Shown piece after piece: positions 18,219 to 25,742 of a stretch of 64,000 nucleotides of DNA. Positions within the stretch are counted from its first letter, which is position 1, and each line of letters starts with the position of its first letter. Under the pieces are notes generated by a model, which did no database searches, had not been told where the DNA came from, and saw only the letters and a program-made list of their open reading frames with translations. A program made the position numbers and the translations under genes. Source of the stretch: Myxococcota bacterium (GTDB lineage: Bacteria; Myxococcota_A; UBA9160; UBA6930); contig JANQFK010000029.1 in the NCBI GenBank assembly GCA_028277885.1, positions 62,001 to 126,000 on the forward strand, written 5' to 3'.

Positions 18219-18240
18219 GGAGCCAGGACGGCTCGGCTAG
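18219..18240. repeat. Short relative of the convergent-gene repeat
   Basis: A small hairpin GAGCC-AGGAC-GGCTC followed by GGCTAG, with the same AGGAC loop as copy 2 at 24102. It lies between the tRNA and the convergent lipoprotein gene and ends in that gene's stop codon. It is too short to be sure of common origin. Confidence 0.35.
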
Positions 18241-18605
18241 TTCCGGCGCGTCTTGACCACGTCCCCCTTCACGGACCATCCCGTCTGCCCGTAGATGTAG
18301 GGGATGTACCAGGACCAGAACTCGACCACGGCGTCGGTCATCACGTCTCCGTCGGTCTGGTCGAAGGCGTCGTCGAGCGCGCCCTCGAGGGTCGGCGGGC
18401 CGCTGGTGGGGATGACGATGAACATGTGCTGGACCTCCTTGCCGGTCACGCTCTTGATCCGCTCGGCCTTGTCGAGCTCGAACTCCGAGAGGCGCAGCAC
18501 CTTGTTGGAGAGGACCGTGAAGTCGCCGTGGCGGACCGTGCAGCCCGTGGAGGCGCCGAGGAGGGCGAGGCACGCAGCCACGGCGAGCGTTCGTCGGAGC
18601 TTCAC
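18237..18605 (-). CDS. Lipoprotein, tandem paralogue B
   Basis: 122 residues with a lipoprotein signal (basic KLRR start, hydrophobic core, lipobox ending STGC near residue 22). The mature part parallels the neighbouring gene: R-x-GD-(F/M)-T-(V/I)-x-S after the Cys, VTG(K/E) in the middle, then P-x-LE(G/D)A-(L/I)DDA and GDVMTDAV. The duplicate lacks its partner's LLLFGENKIR segment and has FWSWYIPYIYGQ instead. GTG 18605 is chosen because GGGAGG precedes it and it overlaps the upstream stop. Probably anchored in the envelope; function unknown. Confidence 0.75.
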   Translation of the reverse strand: MKLRRTLAVAACLALLGASTGCTVRHGDFTVLSNKVLRLSEFELDKAERIKSVTGKEVQHMFIVIPTSGPPTLEGALDDAFDQTDGDVMTDAVVEFWSWYIPYIYGQTGWSVKGDVVKTRRN

Positions 18606-18970
18606 TTCGTACCTCCCTTGGTGTCGATCACCGTTCCCTTGACGCGGATCTTGTTCTCGCCGAAGAGCAGCAGCCAGTAGCCGTCGGTGTGGATGACGGC
18701 GTCGGTCATCACGTCTCCGTCGCCCTTGTCGAGGGCGTCGTCGATGGCGTCCTCGAGGTGCGGGTAGCCCAGCGGGATGAACAGGATGATCGGGCGGCTG
18801 GTCTCGCCCGTCACCTGGCGCACCTGCGGCATCGAGTCGAGGTCGACGCGGTCGAGGTTCACGTTCCGGGTGGAGACGATGGTCATGTCGCCCTGACGCA
18901 TCGCGCAGCCGGTCTGGCTGAGCAGCGCCGCCGCGGCGGCCGCCGAGACGAGGATCCGGGTGGTACGCAT
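18602..18970 (-). CDS. Lipoprotein, tandem paralogue A
   Basis: 122 residues: signal peptide MRTTRILVSAAAAAALL, lipobox SQTGC, then a small domain with MRQGDMTIVSTRNV, VTGETSRPIILFIPLGYP, LEDAIDDALDKGDGDVMTDA and a C-terminal strand LLLFGENKIRVKGTV. It is the upstream member of a tandem duplication: both copies have the same length and aligned motifs, and they overlap by GTGA. The promoter upstream has recognisable -35 and -10 boxes with a palindrome in the spacer. No known family is recognised. Confidence 0.78.
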   Translation of the reverse strand: MRTTRILVSAAAAAALLSQTGCAMRQGDMTIVSTRNVNLDRVDLDSMPQVRQVTGETSRPIILFIPLGYPHLEDAIDDALDKGDGDVMTDAVIHTDGYWLLLFGENKIRVKGTVIDTKGGTK

Positions 18971-18989
18971 GGAGCCCTCCGCTTCGTCG

Positions 18990-19019
18990 CATATACGTTC
19001 GGCGAACGGCGGAAATCAA
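18990..19019 (-). promoter_or_regulatory. Promoter with palindromic operator for the lipoprotein pair
   Basis: On the minus strand, TTGATT (19014-19019) and TATATG (18990-18995) are 18 bases apart. The spacer contains the inverted repeat CGTTCG-C-CGAACG (18996-19008). A palindrome between the -35 and -10 boxes is the usual place for a repressor site; the regulator is not evident. Confidence 0.55.
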
Positions 19020-19088
19020 CACAAAACCGCGTGGGGTGCCGTTGTGGGGCCGGAAGGGGCAGGCGTCGGGGCGGTGAGCCGCGGGGAG

Positions 19089-20027
19089 CTAGTGCGAATG
19101 AGGGGCAGGAGCCGCGGCCGCGTCGCCTCCCTGGCTTCGCAACAGCTCGCGGAAGCTCTCGCGGTCGTCGTCGGCGGGGTGGGTGCTCTCGATGAACTCC
19201 CGCAGCGCGGCGGCGAAGCGCTCGGGCTCCTCGACGTGGAGGAAGTGGCCCGCGCCCTCGAAGACCTCGAGCCGGCTGCCGGGGATCAGGCGGTGGGCGG
19301 CGCGGGCGTGCTCGACGGGGATGATGTCGTCGCGGTCGCCCCAGAGGATCAGGGTGGGCACGGCGCGGGCGAGGTAGAGGCGGTCGCGGGCGCTCACGGT
19401 CTGGCCGCCGGGGTCGATCACGGCGCGCAGGGTGCGGACGAAGGCGTGGCGGTTCTCGGGCTCGGTGAGGGACGCGTAGGCGCGCCACATCTCGGCGGCG
19501 TGGGGGGCGCGCACGCCGACGTCGTGGAGGAAGGCCGAGAGCTCGTCGCCGTGCTCGCGGACGAAGCGCGGGAACAGCACCGGCATCAGGTACTCGGCGC
19601 CGGGCAGGGTCAGGAGGCGCAGCACCCAGCTCACCTCGCGGCCCAGGCCGCCGCTGCCCGCGAGCACCAGGCGCTCGCAGAGCTCCGGGTGCTGGTAGGC
19701 GAGCTGCATCGCCACGCCGCCGCCCAGGGACTGCCCCACCAGGGTGGCGCGCTCGATGCCGAGGGCGCCGACCAGCAGGTCACGCAGGCCGCTGGCGTGG
19801 GAGCCGAGGGAGTAGTCGCCCATGGGCTTGGCGGACTCGCCGTGCCCGAGCAGGTCCGGCGCCACCACGGTGTAGTGGCGGGCCAGGCGCGGCATCACCT
19901 CCTGCCAGGTGCGGGAGCTGCCCGCCATGCCGTGGATCAGCAGCACGACGGGCCCCTCGCCGGCCATGCGGTAGCCCACCTCGTGGCCGTGGAGGGTCAC
20001 GTGGCGCAGGCGGGTGTCGATCCTCAC
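19089..20027 (-). CDS. Alpha/beta-fold hydrolase
   Basis: 312 residues with a complete alpha/beta-hydrolase triad: oxyanion loop LLIHGMAG, nucleophile elbow GQSLGGG, the acid in LILWGDRDDIIP and the His in GAGHFLHVEEP. Cap-domain residues lie between about 135 and 205. No signal peptide is seen. The family includes esterases, C-C bond hydrolases and PHA depolymerases, so the substrate is open. The C-terminal 35 residues are a charged, Ala/His-rich extension. GTG 20027 overlaps the stop of the ribbon-helix-helix gene, giving a three-gene operon with it and the 89-residue protein. Confidence 0.85.
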   Translation of the reverse strand: MRIDTRLRHVTLHGHEVGYRMAGEGPVVLLIHGMAGSSRTWQEVMPRLARHYTVVAPDLLGHGESAKPMGDYSLGSHASGLRDLLVGALGIERATLVGQSLGGGVAMQLAYQHPELCERLVLAGSGGLGREVSWVLRLLTLPGAEYLMPVLFPRFVREHGDELSAFLHDVGVRAPHAAEMWRAYASLTEPENRHAFVRTLRAVIDPGGQTVSARDRLYLARAVPTLILWGDRDDIIPVEHARAAHRLIPGSRLEVFEGAGHFLHVEEPERFAAALREFIESTHPADDDRESFRELLRSQGGDAAAAPAPHSH

Positions 20028-20500
20028 TCCCGACGCTCCGCGGGCGGCGCGTCGGCGAGGGCCTCGACGGCGGGACCGCACAGCCAGGCGCTGGTGCGCT
20101 CGCCCCGGGCGCCCAGGCCCAGGTAGGCGCGGCTGCCGCGGGGCAGCTCGGCGCCGCATCTCGTGCAGGGCACGGGCTGGTTGAGCACGACCTCGTTCCA
20201 GGCCTGGACGTCCGCGAGTCGCTCGGCGGAGCCGGGGAGGGGGTCCCGGCAGGGAGCGGCCGGCCGGGGGCGGCGCAGGCGTCGCGCGTCGCGGCCGACC
20301 TGCTGGGCGAGCTCCACCGAGTCGCTCACGATCTGGTCCACGTTGGCGACCACGTCGTCCACCAGCTCGAAGCTGTCCTCGATCAGGCTCCGGATCATCT
20401 GGGAGACGGTGGTGCGCCGCCGGCGCGCCTCGTGCTTGAGCGTGGCCTCCACGCTCTCGGGAACCCGGGTCTGGATCAGCCGGTCCTTGCGCTCGGACAC
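20024..20500 (-). CDS. Ribbon-helix-helix regulator with Cys-containing C-terminal part
   Basis: 158 residues. The start (DRLIQTRVPESVEATLKHEA, then RTTVSQMIRSLIE) fits a MetJ/Arc-type ribbon-helix-helix: one beta strand followed by two helices. A helical middle (about 48-75) follows, then a C-terminal piece with CTRC and a further Cys (AWLCGP), possibly half of a metal site. It could repress its own operon through the palindrome at 20813. The partner gene lies ten bases upstream. Confidence 0.7.
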   Translation of the reverse strand: MSERKDRLIQTRVPESVEATLKHEARRRRTTVSQMIRSLIEDSFELVDDVVANVDQIVSDSVELAQQVGRDARRLRRPRPAAPCRDPLPGSAERLADVQAWNEVVLNQPVPCTRCGAELPRGSRAYLGLGARGERTSAWLCGPAVEALADAPPAERRE

Positions 20501-20510
20501 GGCGGGCGTC

Positions 20511-20780
20511 CTAGCTCGCGGCCTCGTCGCGGCCCGCGCCCAGCAGGTCGGAGGCCAGCTCGGCGACCTGGCGGTTCACGCTCCGCACCGTGTCGTAGAC
20601 GGCCCCGATGGAGCGGTCCTGGATCTCGCGCACGTCGGCGGCGGTCTGGGCGAACAGCCCGGTCCGCTCCATCACCTCGAGGGGCAGCTCCGCGATGGAG
20701 CGGTGGATGCCCTCGACGCGGGTGGCTCCGTGGTCGATGGCGTCGCGGATCCGGGCGGTGAGGGTCTCGTCTCGGCTCAT
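20511..20780 (-). CDS. Small helical protein, phasin-like in character
   Basis: 89 residues, predicted mostly helical and amphipathic (VEGIHRSIAELPLEVMERTG, DTVRSVNRQVAELASDLL), without signal peptide or Cys. The pattern resembles small phasin-like or granule-associated proteins, but no family can be named with confidence. It leads the operon with the ribbon-helix-helix regulator and the alpha/beta hydrolase. A polyester-granule module (phasin, regulator, depolymerase-like hydrolase) is one reading of that trio, and is inference only. Confidence 0.6.
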   Translation of the reverse strand: MSRDETLTARIRDAIDHGATRVEGIHRSIAELPLEVMERTGLFAQTAADVREIQDRSIGAVYDTVRSVNRQVAELASDLLGAGRDEAAS

Positions 20781-20812
20781 GGCAGGTCTCCTCGGGTCGG
20801 GGTGGGCGAACC

Positions 20813-20827
20813 ATGTATGTCATACAT
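20813..20827. promoter_or_regulatory. Perfect palindrome in a divergent promoter region
   Basis: ATGTATG-T-CATACAT, 33 bases upstream of the 89-residue gene and 71 bases before the divergent metallohydrolase gene. It lies in a small AT-rich patch of an otherwise GC-rich region, as expected for an operator. The downstream ribbon-helix-helix protein is the obvious candidate ligand. Confidence 0.55.
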
Positions 20828-20897
20828 CGTATTACAGTCACCCGCAAGACCCCCTCCCAGAGGCTCGCCGCTGGCATAATGGCCGTGAGGCGCCCCC

Positions 20898-23800
20898 ATG
20901 CTCGTGCGGTCCCGGACCGGGCTCTTGCTGCTCCCCGTACTCCTGCTGCTGGCGGCCCCCGCCGCCGCCCAGCTGGTGGCCGAGCGCATCACACCGGGCA
21001 ACGCCGAGCGCCTGCTCTTCGGCGGCACCGACGCCGACGGCGGGATCGGCGACTGGTACCTCTCGAACGGGATCGTCGAGGTGGTGGTCGACGACCTGGG
21101 TCCCCAGCCCGATCTGCCCGCGGGTGTCGAGCCTGCGCCGCGCCTCCAGAGCGAGGCCGGCCTCTCCGGAGGCACCGTGCTCGACCTGGGCCTGGTCGGG
21201 CACCACAACGACCAGCTCAACCATCTCTTCAGCGTCGCAGGCCTGAGCAGCACCGCCTTCATCGTCTACGACGCCATCGAGGCCGAGGTGGGCGAGACCG
21301 AGGCGGTGATCCGGGTGCGCGGCGGCGCGCTGGGGTTCGACCCCCTGACCCCGGCGGAGCTGCCCGTGGTCACCGAGTACGCGCTCGGCGTGGGTGACCG
21401 CTACCTCACCCTGCGCAGCTCGGTGCGCAACGAGGGCGCGAGCGGCGCCAGCCTGCTGAGCGGCTTCATCGACGTGATGCCCTGGACGACCCGGGCGCTG
21501 CTGCCCTTCTCGCCGGTGCCGGGCTTCGGCTTCGACCACGCCGCGCTCGACCCCCAGAACCCCACCGCCGCGGTGGAGCAGCTCCCCTACTCGGTGGCGG
21601 CGGGCAACGTGAGCCCGGCCGACGGCGTGATCGATCCCGTCACGATGCGCCGCAGCGGCGAGGTGAGCTACGGGCTGGTCGGCGTCGCGGCGAGCCTCGA
21701 GCAGGAGGGCCAGCCCTCCTTCCCGCTGCCCTCGAGCCTGCTGTTCGGCGCCAGCAGCGTGGACGCCACGGCGATCGGCAACCTGCCCGCGGTGCTGGTG
21801 CTCCAGCCCGGGCGCGAGATCCGCTACGAGCGGCGCCTCCACGTCGGCGACCGCAACGACGTGGCGAGCACCGCGAGCCCGATCCTGCGCGAGCTGGGCG
21901 ACCGCCTGGGCTTCGGCACCGGCACCCTGGCGGGCGACGTCGACGGGGCGAGCAGCAGCTGGGTGCGGGCCAGCGGCATCGCGACCCGGGTCGGCGGCCC
22001 GGCCATCGTCGAGCTTCCCGACGGCTCGCCGATCACCCAGTTCCGGACCGACGCCGCCGGGCGCTTCTCCGGCGTGGTGGTGCCCGAGGGCAGCTACGAG
22101 ATCGAGCTGCGGGCCCCGGAGCGGGACCCGGTGGTGGTGGCCGCCGAGGTGACGGCCGGGGCCGAGACGGTCGTCGAGGCTCCGCCGCTCTCGGCGGTGG
22201 GACGGCTGGTCTTCACCGTGGAGGTGCCCGAGGAGCGGGAGCCGCCGCCGGTGGGCCGCCTGTTCGACCGGCCCCGGCCGGCCGCGAGCCTGCGGGTCCC
22301 GTCCCGGATCACGCTGCTCGGCCTCGACGCCACGCCCGACCCGCGCTTCGGCCTCGAGGTCGAGGCCTTCGAGCTCGGGCCCGAGGGTCCGACGGACCTG
22401 CGTCCGGAGACCTTCGGCAGCGCGCTGGCCGTGGCGAACCTCGTCTACCTGCCCGACGGCATCGGCAGCGTCGAGGTCCGGCCCGGGCGCTACGAGGTGT
22501 TCGCCTCGCGCGGGCTCGAGTACGGCATCGCGCGCGAGGTGGTGGAGGTGGCGCCGGGCTCGGTGCAGCGGCTCTCCTTCGGGCTCGAGCGCCTGGTGCC
22601 GACCTCCAAGGCGCTCTCCGCCGACTTCCACATCCACTCGGCGCGCAGCCTCGACAGCTCGGCGGCACCGGGCTCCCGGGTGGTGGCCTTCGCGGCCGAG
22701 GGCGTCGAGGTGATGGTCGGCACCGACCACGACTTCGTGCTCGACTACGCGCCGGTGATCGATTCGTTGCGACTCGGCCGGTTCGTCGCGTCCCGGGTCG
22801 GGACCGAGGTGACCACGACCGCCGCCAATCCGCCCGTCTTCCCCGAGAGCGTCGGGCACCTGAACGCCTGGCCCCTGCCGGTGCGGCCGTTGGAGCGCAA
22901 GGACGGCGCCATCGAGGACGAGTTCGTGGCGCCGAACTTCCTGTTCAGCCGCCTGCGCCGGGCCGGCGCCGAGGTGATCCAGTACAACCACCTGCGCTCG
23001 GGGACGCGCGGTCTGGGCGGGATCGGCTTCTTCAACAACATCGGCTGCGGGCGCTGCCTGAACGCCATCGACCAGACCTGCAGCGCCGACCTCGACTGCC
23101 CCGATAGCCCGGAGCCCCGGCAGTGTGCGTGCGTGGGCTACCAGCCGGACCGGCCCCTCACGGCGGCGCCCAACGACGTGCTCCTCGACGACGACGTCAC
23201 CGGCGCCTCGGGCGTCCCCAACCCCGACGGGCTGCGCAACATCGACTTCGACGTGATCGAGGTGGCGAACGGGTTCAACTTCGGGAACTTCCTCGAGGTG
23301 CGGCGCGACTGGTTCTCCCTGCTGAACCAGGCCTTCGCCCCGACGCCGAGCGGCCCCGTGCCCTTCATCCCCGGCACCGGCGTCTCGGACTCCCACCGCA
23401 ACGCGCTCGAGTCCGCCGGCTACTTCCGCACCTGGGTACTCGGCACCGGCGACGTGCCCTGGGTCTTCTCGCGCGCGCGCTTCGACCGCTTCGTGAAGGA
23501 GGGCCGCATGGTGGCGAGCTCGGGCCCCTGGATCGAGCTCGAGGTGCGCGACTCCGCGGGCCGGCGCGGGCGCATCGGCGACGTCCTGCATCCGGCCTCC
23601 CCGGACCTCGAGCTGAGGATCCGCGTGCTGGCCGCGCCCTGGATCCCCGTGGACCAGGTGCGGATCGTGGCCAACGGGGCCGAGCTCCGGGTGTTCGACG
23701 CCGGCACCGAGCCCGCGGTGGCGCCGGGTGCCGCCGTGCCCTGGGAGGGCGGGGCCGGCGACGTGGTGCGCTTCGCCGCCGACGTGCCGCTGCGCGTGGA

Positions 23801-24083
23801 GCGGGACACCTGGCTCCTCGTGGAGGCGGGCGAGCCGCTGGACACGACCCCCGAGCCCGACCCCTTCGCGAGTCGGCTGGTCCCCGGGCTGGTGCCCCAC
23901 GGCTTCACGAACCCGGTCTTCGTGGACCTGGCGGGGGACGGCTTCGACGCGCCCGGGGTCGGGGCCGGGGCGGCCGCCGCGAGCCCGGCCCGGGCGGAGG
24001 GGGAGGGCGCGGCGCCGGCCCACCGCCACCTCGACCTGGGCGCGCTGCGCGAGGCGATGGAGGACGTCGTCCACGCCCACTGA
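20898..24083 (+). CDS. Secreted CehA/McbA-type PHP metallohydrolase
   Basis: 1061 residues. After a Sec signal peptide (RTGLLLLPVLLLLAAPAAA) comes a long beta-rich N-terminal region (about 25-570), including a carboxypeptidase-regulatory-like repeat (about 370-430). The PHP metallohydrolase domain starts at ADFHIHSARSLDSS (the HxH metal pair), with GTDHDF further on and a later metal His in GTGVSDSHRN. This matches the CehA/McbA family of carbaryl hydrolases and relatives. A Cys-rich insert (about 715-750, with GCGRC, CSADLDC and CAC) interrupts the domain and suggests extracytoplasmic disulphides. The substrate is unknown. A GTGAGGCG site precedes the ATG. It is convergent with the next gene across repeat copy 2. 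Confidence 0.82.
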   Translation: MLVRSRTGLLLLPVLLLLAAPAAAQLVAERITPGNAERLLFGGTDADGGIGDWYLSNGIVEVVVDDLGPQPDLPAGVEPAPRLQSEAGLSGGTVLDLGLVGHHNDQLNHLFSVAGLSSTAFIVYDAIEAEVGETEAVIRVRGGALGFDPLTPAELPVVTEYALGVGDRYLTLRSSVRNEGASGASLLSGFIDVMPWTTRALLPFSPVPGFGFDHAALDPQNPTAAVEQLPYSVAAGNVSPADGVIDPVTMRRSGEVSYGLVGVAASLEQEGQPSFPLPSSLLFGASSVDATAIGNLPAVLVLQPGREIRYERRLHVGDRNDVASTASPILRELGDRLGFGTGTLAGDVDGASSSWVRASGIATRVGGPAIVELPDGSPITQFRTDAAGRFSGVVVPEGSYEIELRAPERDPVVVAAEVTAGAETVVEAPPLSAVGRLVFTVEVPEEREPPPVGRLFDRPRPAASLRVPSRITLLGLDATPDPRFGLEVEAFELGPEGPTDLRPETFGSALAVANLVYLPDGIGSVEVRPGRYEVFASRGLEYGIAREVVEVAPGSVQRLSFGLERLVPTSKALSADFHIHSARSLDSSAAPGSRVVAFAAEGVEVMVGTDHDFVLDYAPVIDSLRLGRFVASRVGTEVTTTAANPPVFPESVGHLNAWPLPVRPLERKDGAIEDEFVAPNFLFSRLRRAGAEVIQYNHLRSGTRGLGGIGFFNNIGCGRCLNAIDQTCSADLDCPDSPEPRQCACVGYQPDRPLTAAPNDVLLDDDVTGASGVPNPDGLRNIDFDVIEVANGFNFGNFLEVRRDWFSLLNQAFAPTPSGPVPFIPGTGVSDSHRNALESAGYFRTWVLGTGDVPWVFSRARFDRFVKEGRMVASSGPWIELEVRDSAGRRGRIGDVLHPASPDLELRIRVLAAPWIPVDQVRIVANGAELRVFDAGTEPAVAPGAAVPWEGGAGDVVRFAADVPLRVERDTWLLVEAGEPLDTTPEPDPFASRLVPGLVPHGFTNPVFVDLAGDGFDAPGVGAGAAAASPARAEGEGAAPAHRHLDLGALREAMEDVVHAH

Positions 24084-24101
24084 GCGGGGCCGGCGGCGTC
24101 T

Positions 24102-24231
24102 CCTGGGAGGCCGACCCAGGACGGGTCGGCTTCCGCCGCAAGGCGAGCCGAAGGGCTCGCTCGGCTAGCCGCGATTCCGCTTCGCGGGAGCCTTCGCGTC
24201 GTCGGCTGACCTTCTCGGGTCAGGCTCCTAG
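24102..24231. repeat. Convergent-gene mosaic repeat, copy 2 (full length)
   Basis: About 130 bp with four hairpins in order: GGAGGCCGACCC/GGGTCGGCTTCC around AGGAC; GCGAGCC/GGCTCGC around GAAG; GATTCCGC/GCGGGAGC; and GGCTGACC/GGGTCAGGC. Module A (the first two hairpins) and module B (the last two) are in the same orientation as in copy 1. The element sits between the convergent stop codons and includes the minus-strand gene's TAG. Confidence 0.8.
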
Positions 24232-25679
24232 TCGACGTTCACCGCGTTCCGGTCCTCACGGGCGAGGCCTTCGCGCTCGACGATCACCTTCACCACGTAG
24301 GTGCCCACGGTGGGATAGTCGCAGGCGTCGATCCCGACGATGGGCTCGACGGTCTGGCCGAGCAGCTCGTAGTACTCGCCGGGCGTCGTCCCGCACAGCG
24401 ACTGGGCGTTCGCCACGTTGGTGGTGGTCGCGGTGCAGTCGCACCAGACGTACACGTCCATGGGCCCGCTCGCGTTCCCCCGCACGTCCACGGTCAGGTC
24501 CACGTCGAGGTGCGGCGCCACGCCGTCCTCGGGCGGCGGCGTCAGGTACACGGCCAGGCCCGGCACGGGCGGGACGAAGGGCTGGATCGGGTTGTGCATC
24601 TCGCCCTTGATGAGCGAGTTCTGCACGTGGCGGTTCGCCATCCAGCCCCAGGCGTCGAAGTCGTGGGAGGGCCGCTCGGTGGTGAGGATCGGGAAGTGCT
24701 GACCCTTCGCGTCCATCTGGGCGAAGATCTCGTCGAACAGCGCGTTCATGCTGGACGCGAACTCCCCCGGGCCGTAGGGGTTGGGGAAGCTCGGCGACGA
24801 CTCCCGGGCGCAGGGGTCGTAGGCGTGGCTGCTGCCGGCGAAGGAGAAGTCCCCGTCGCGGTCGCACTCCCAGGCCGTGGTGGGGCCGTCGTAGTAGGTC
24901 CACCAGCCCGGCTTGTAGCCGAGCAGGGCGCAGTCGGCCTCGGCGTCGGCCACCCGGGCCAGCAGCCGACCCGCCGTCCACTGCCGGTACTCGGGAATCC
25001 GCAGGTCGCCCAGGAGGGTGACGGTCCAGAGCTGCTGGTTGGCGTCGTCGCCCCAGCCGTAGCGCAGCAGGCACTCGTCCTGGGCGGTGCAGTCCCCCGC
25101 CACCCCGTTGTGGCAGCAGGCGGGCTCCAGGCTGTTGGCCCAGGAGGCGTCGGTGTTCGGCGTGTAGAGCAGCCCGTTCCGGTAGTCGCCGAACAGCCGC
25201 TCCTCGAACTCGTCGCCGGGCACGCGGATCAGCCAGTCCGGATCGAAGTTGACGCCGTCGATCTCGTCGAGCAGGTAGCCGGGCAGCTTGCTGTGGACGT
25301 CGGGGCGGAACGCGATGCAGATCTTGTTCCCGTTCACGCCCTGGCTGGCCGCGAGGGCCCGGATGTCCTTGGCGCGGCAGCCGAGGCTGTTGGGCGTCGC
25401 GACGCAGTCCGCGGCCGAGTAGTCCGGATGCCCCACCGGCCGGATGCTGATGTTGTTGGGCATGATGTACGCGGGGGGGTACATCGCCATGATGTCGACG
25501 ATCTGCTGGTCGGTGTAGAAGAAGTAGGAGTTCAGGATCGTCAGGGCCTGACGGAAGGCCAGGGGGGCGGGACGCCTTCGGCCGGCCTCCGCGACGTCGA
25601 GGCTCGTGACCAGGATCGCGCCGAGCACGAGGGCGACGGCGCCGACGCCCCAGGCGAGGCGTCCGACGGGATTTCGCAT
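24228..25679 (-). CDS. Secreted protein of unknown function
   Basis: 483 residues with a signal peptide (basic MRNPVGR start, hydrophobic core AVALVLGAILVTSL, cut near AEA). The mature protein has many Cys (ACCHNGVAGDCTAQDECLL, WCDCTATTT), so it is probably disulphide-bonded outside the cytoplasm. It is rich in Trp and Tyr, and a C-terminal beta-rich region (about 390-483, ending in GTYVVKVIVERE) looks Ig-like. The central part shows no enzyme motif I recognise. ATG 25679 is supported by GGAGGAGGG. It is convergent with the CehA-like gene, which also has Cys-rich exported sequence. Confidence 0.7.
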   Translation of the reverse strand: MRNPVGRLAWGVGAVALVLGAILVTSLDVAEAGRRRPAPLAFRQALTILNSYFFYTDQQIVDIMAMYPPAYIMPNNISIRPVGHPDYSAADCVATPNSLGCRAKDIRALAASQGVNGNKICIAFRPDVHSKLPGYLLDEIDGVNFDPDWLIRVPGDEFEERLFGDYRNGLLYTPNTDASWANSLEPACCHNGVAGDCTAQDECLLRYGWGDDANQQLWTVTLLGDLRIPEYRQWTAGRLLARVADAEADCALLGYKPGWWTYYDGPTTAWECDRDGDFSFAGSSHAYDPCARESSPSFPNPYGPGEFASSMNALFDEIFAQMDAKGQHFPILTTERPSHDFDAWGWMANRHVQNSLIKGEMHNPIQPFVPPVPGLAVYLTPPPEDGVAPHLDVDLTVDVRGNASGPMDVYVWCDCTATTTNVANAQSLCGTTPGEYYELLGQTVEPIVGIDACDYPTVGTYVVKVIVEREGLAREDRNAVNVD

Positions 25680-25742
25680 GCTTCCCTCCTCCCGGGGGCA
25701 GTCTGCCACAGGGGGGCCGGGAGGGGCCAGCCGGGGCCGGCC

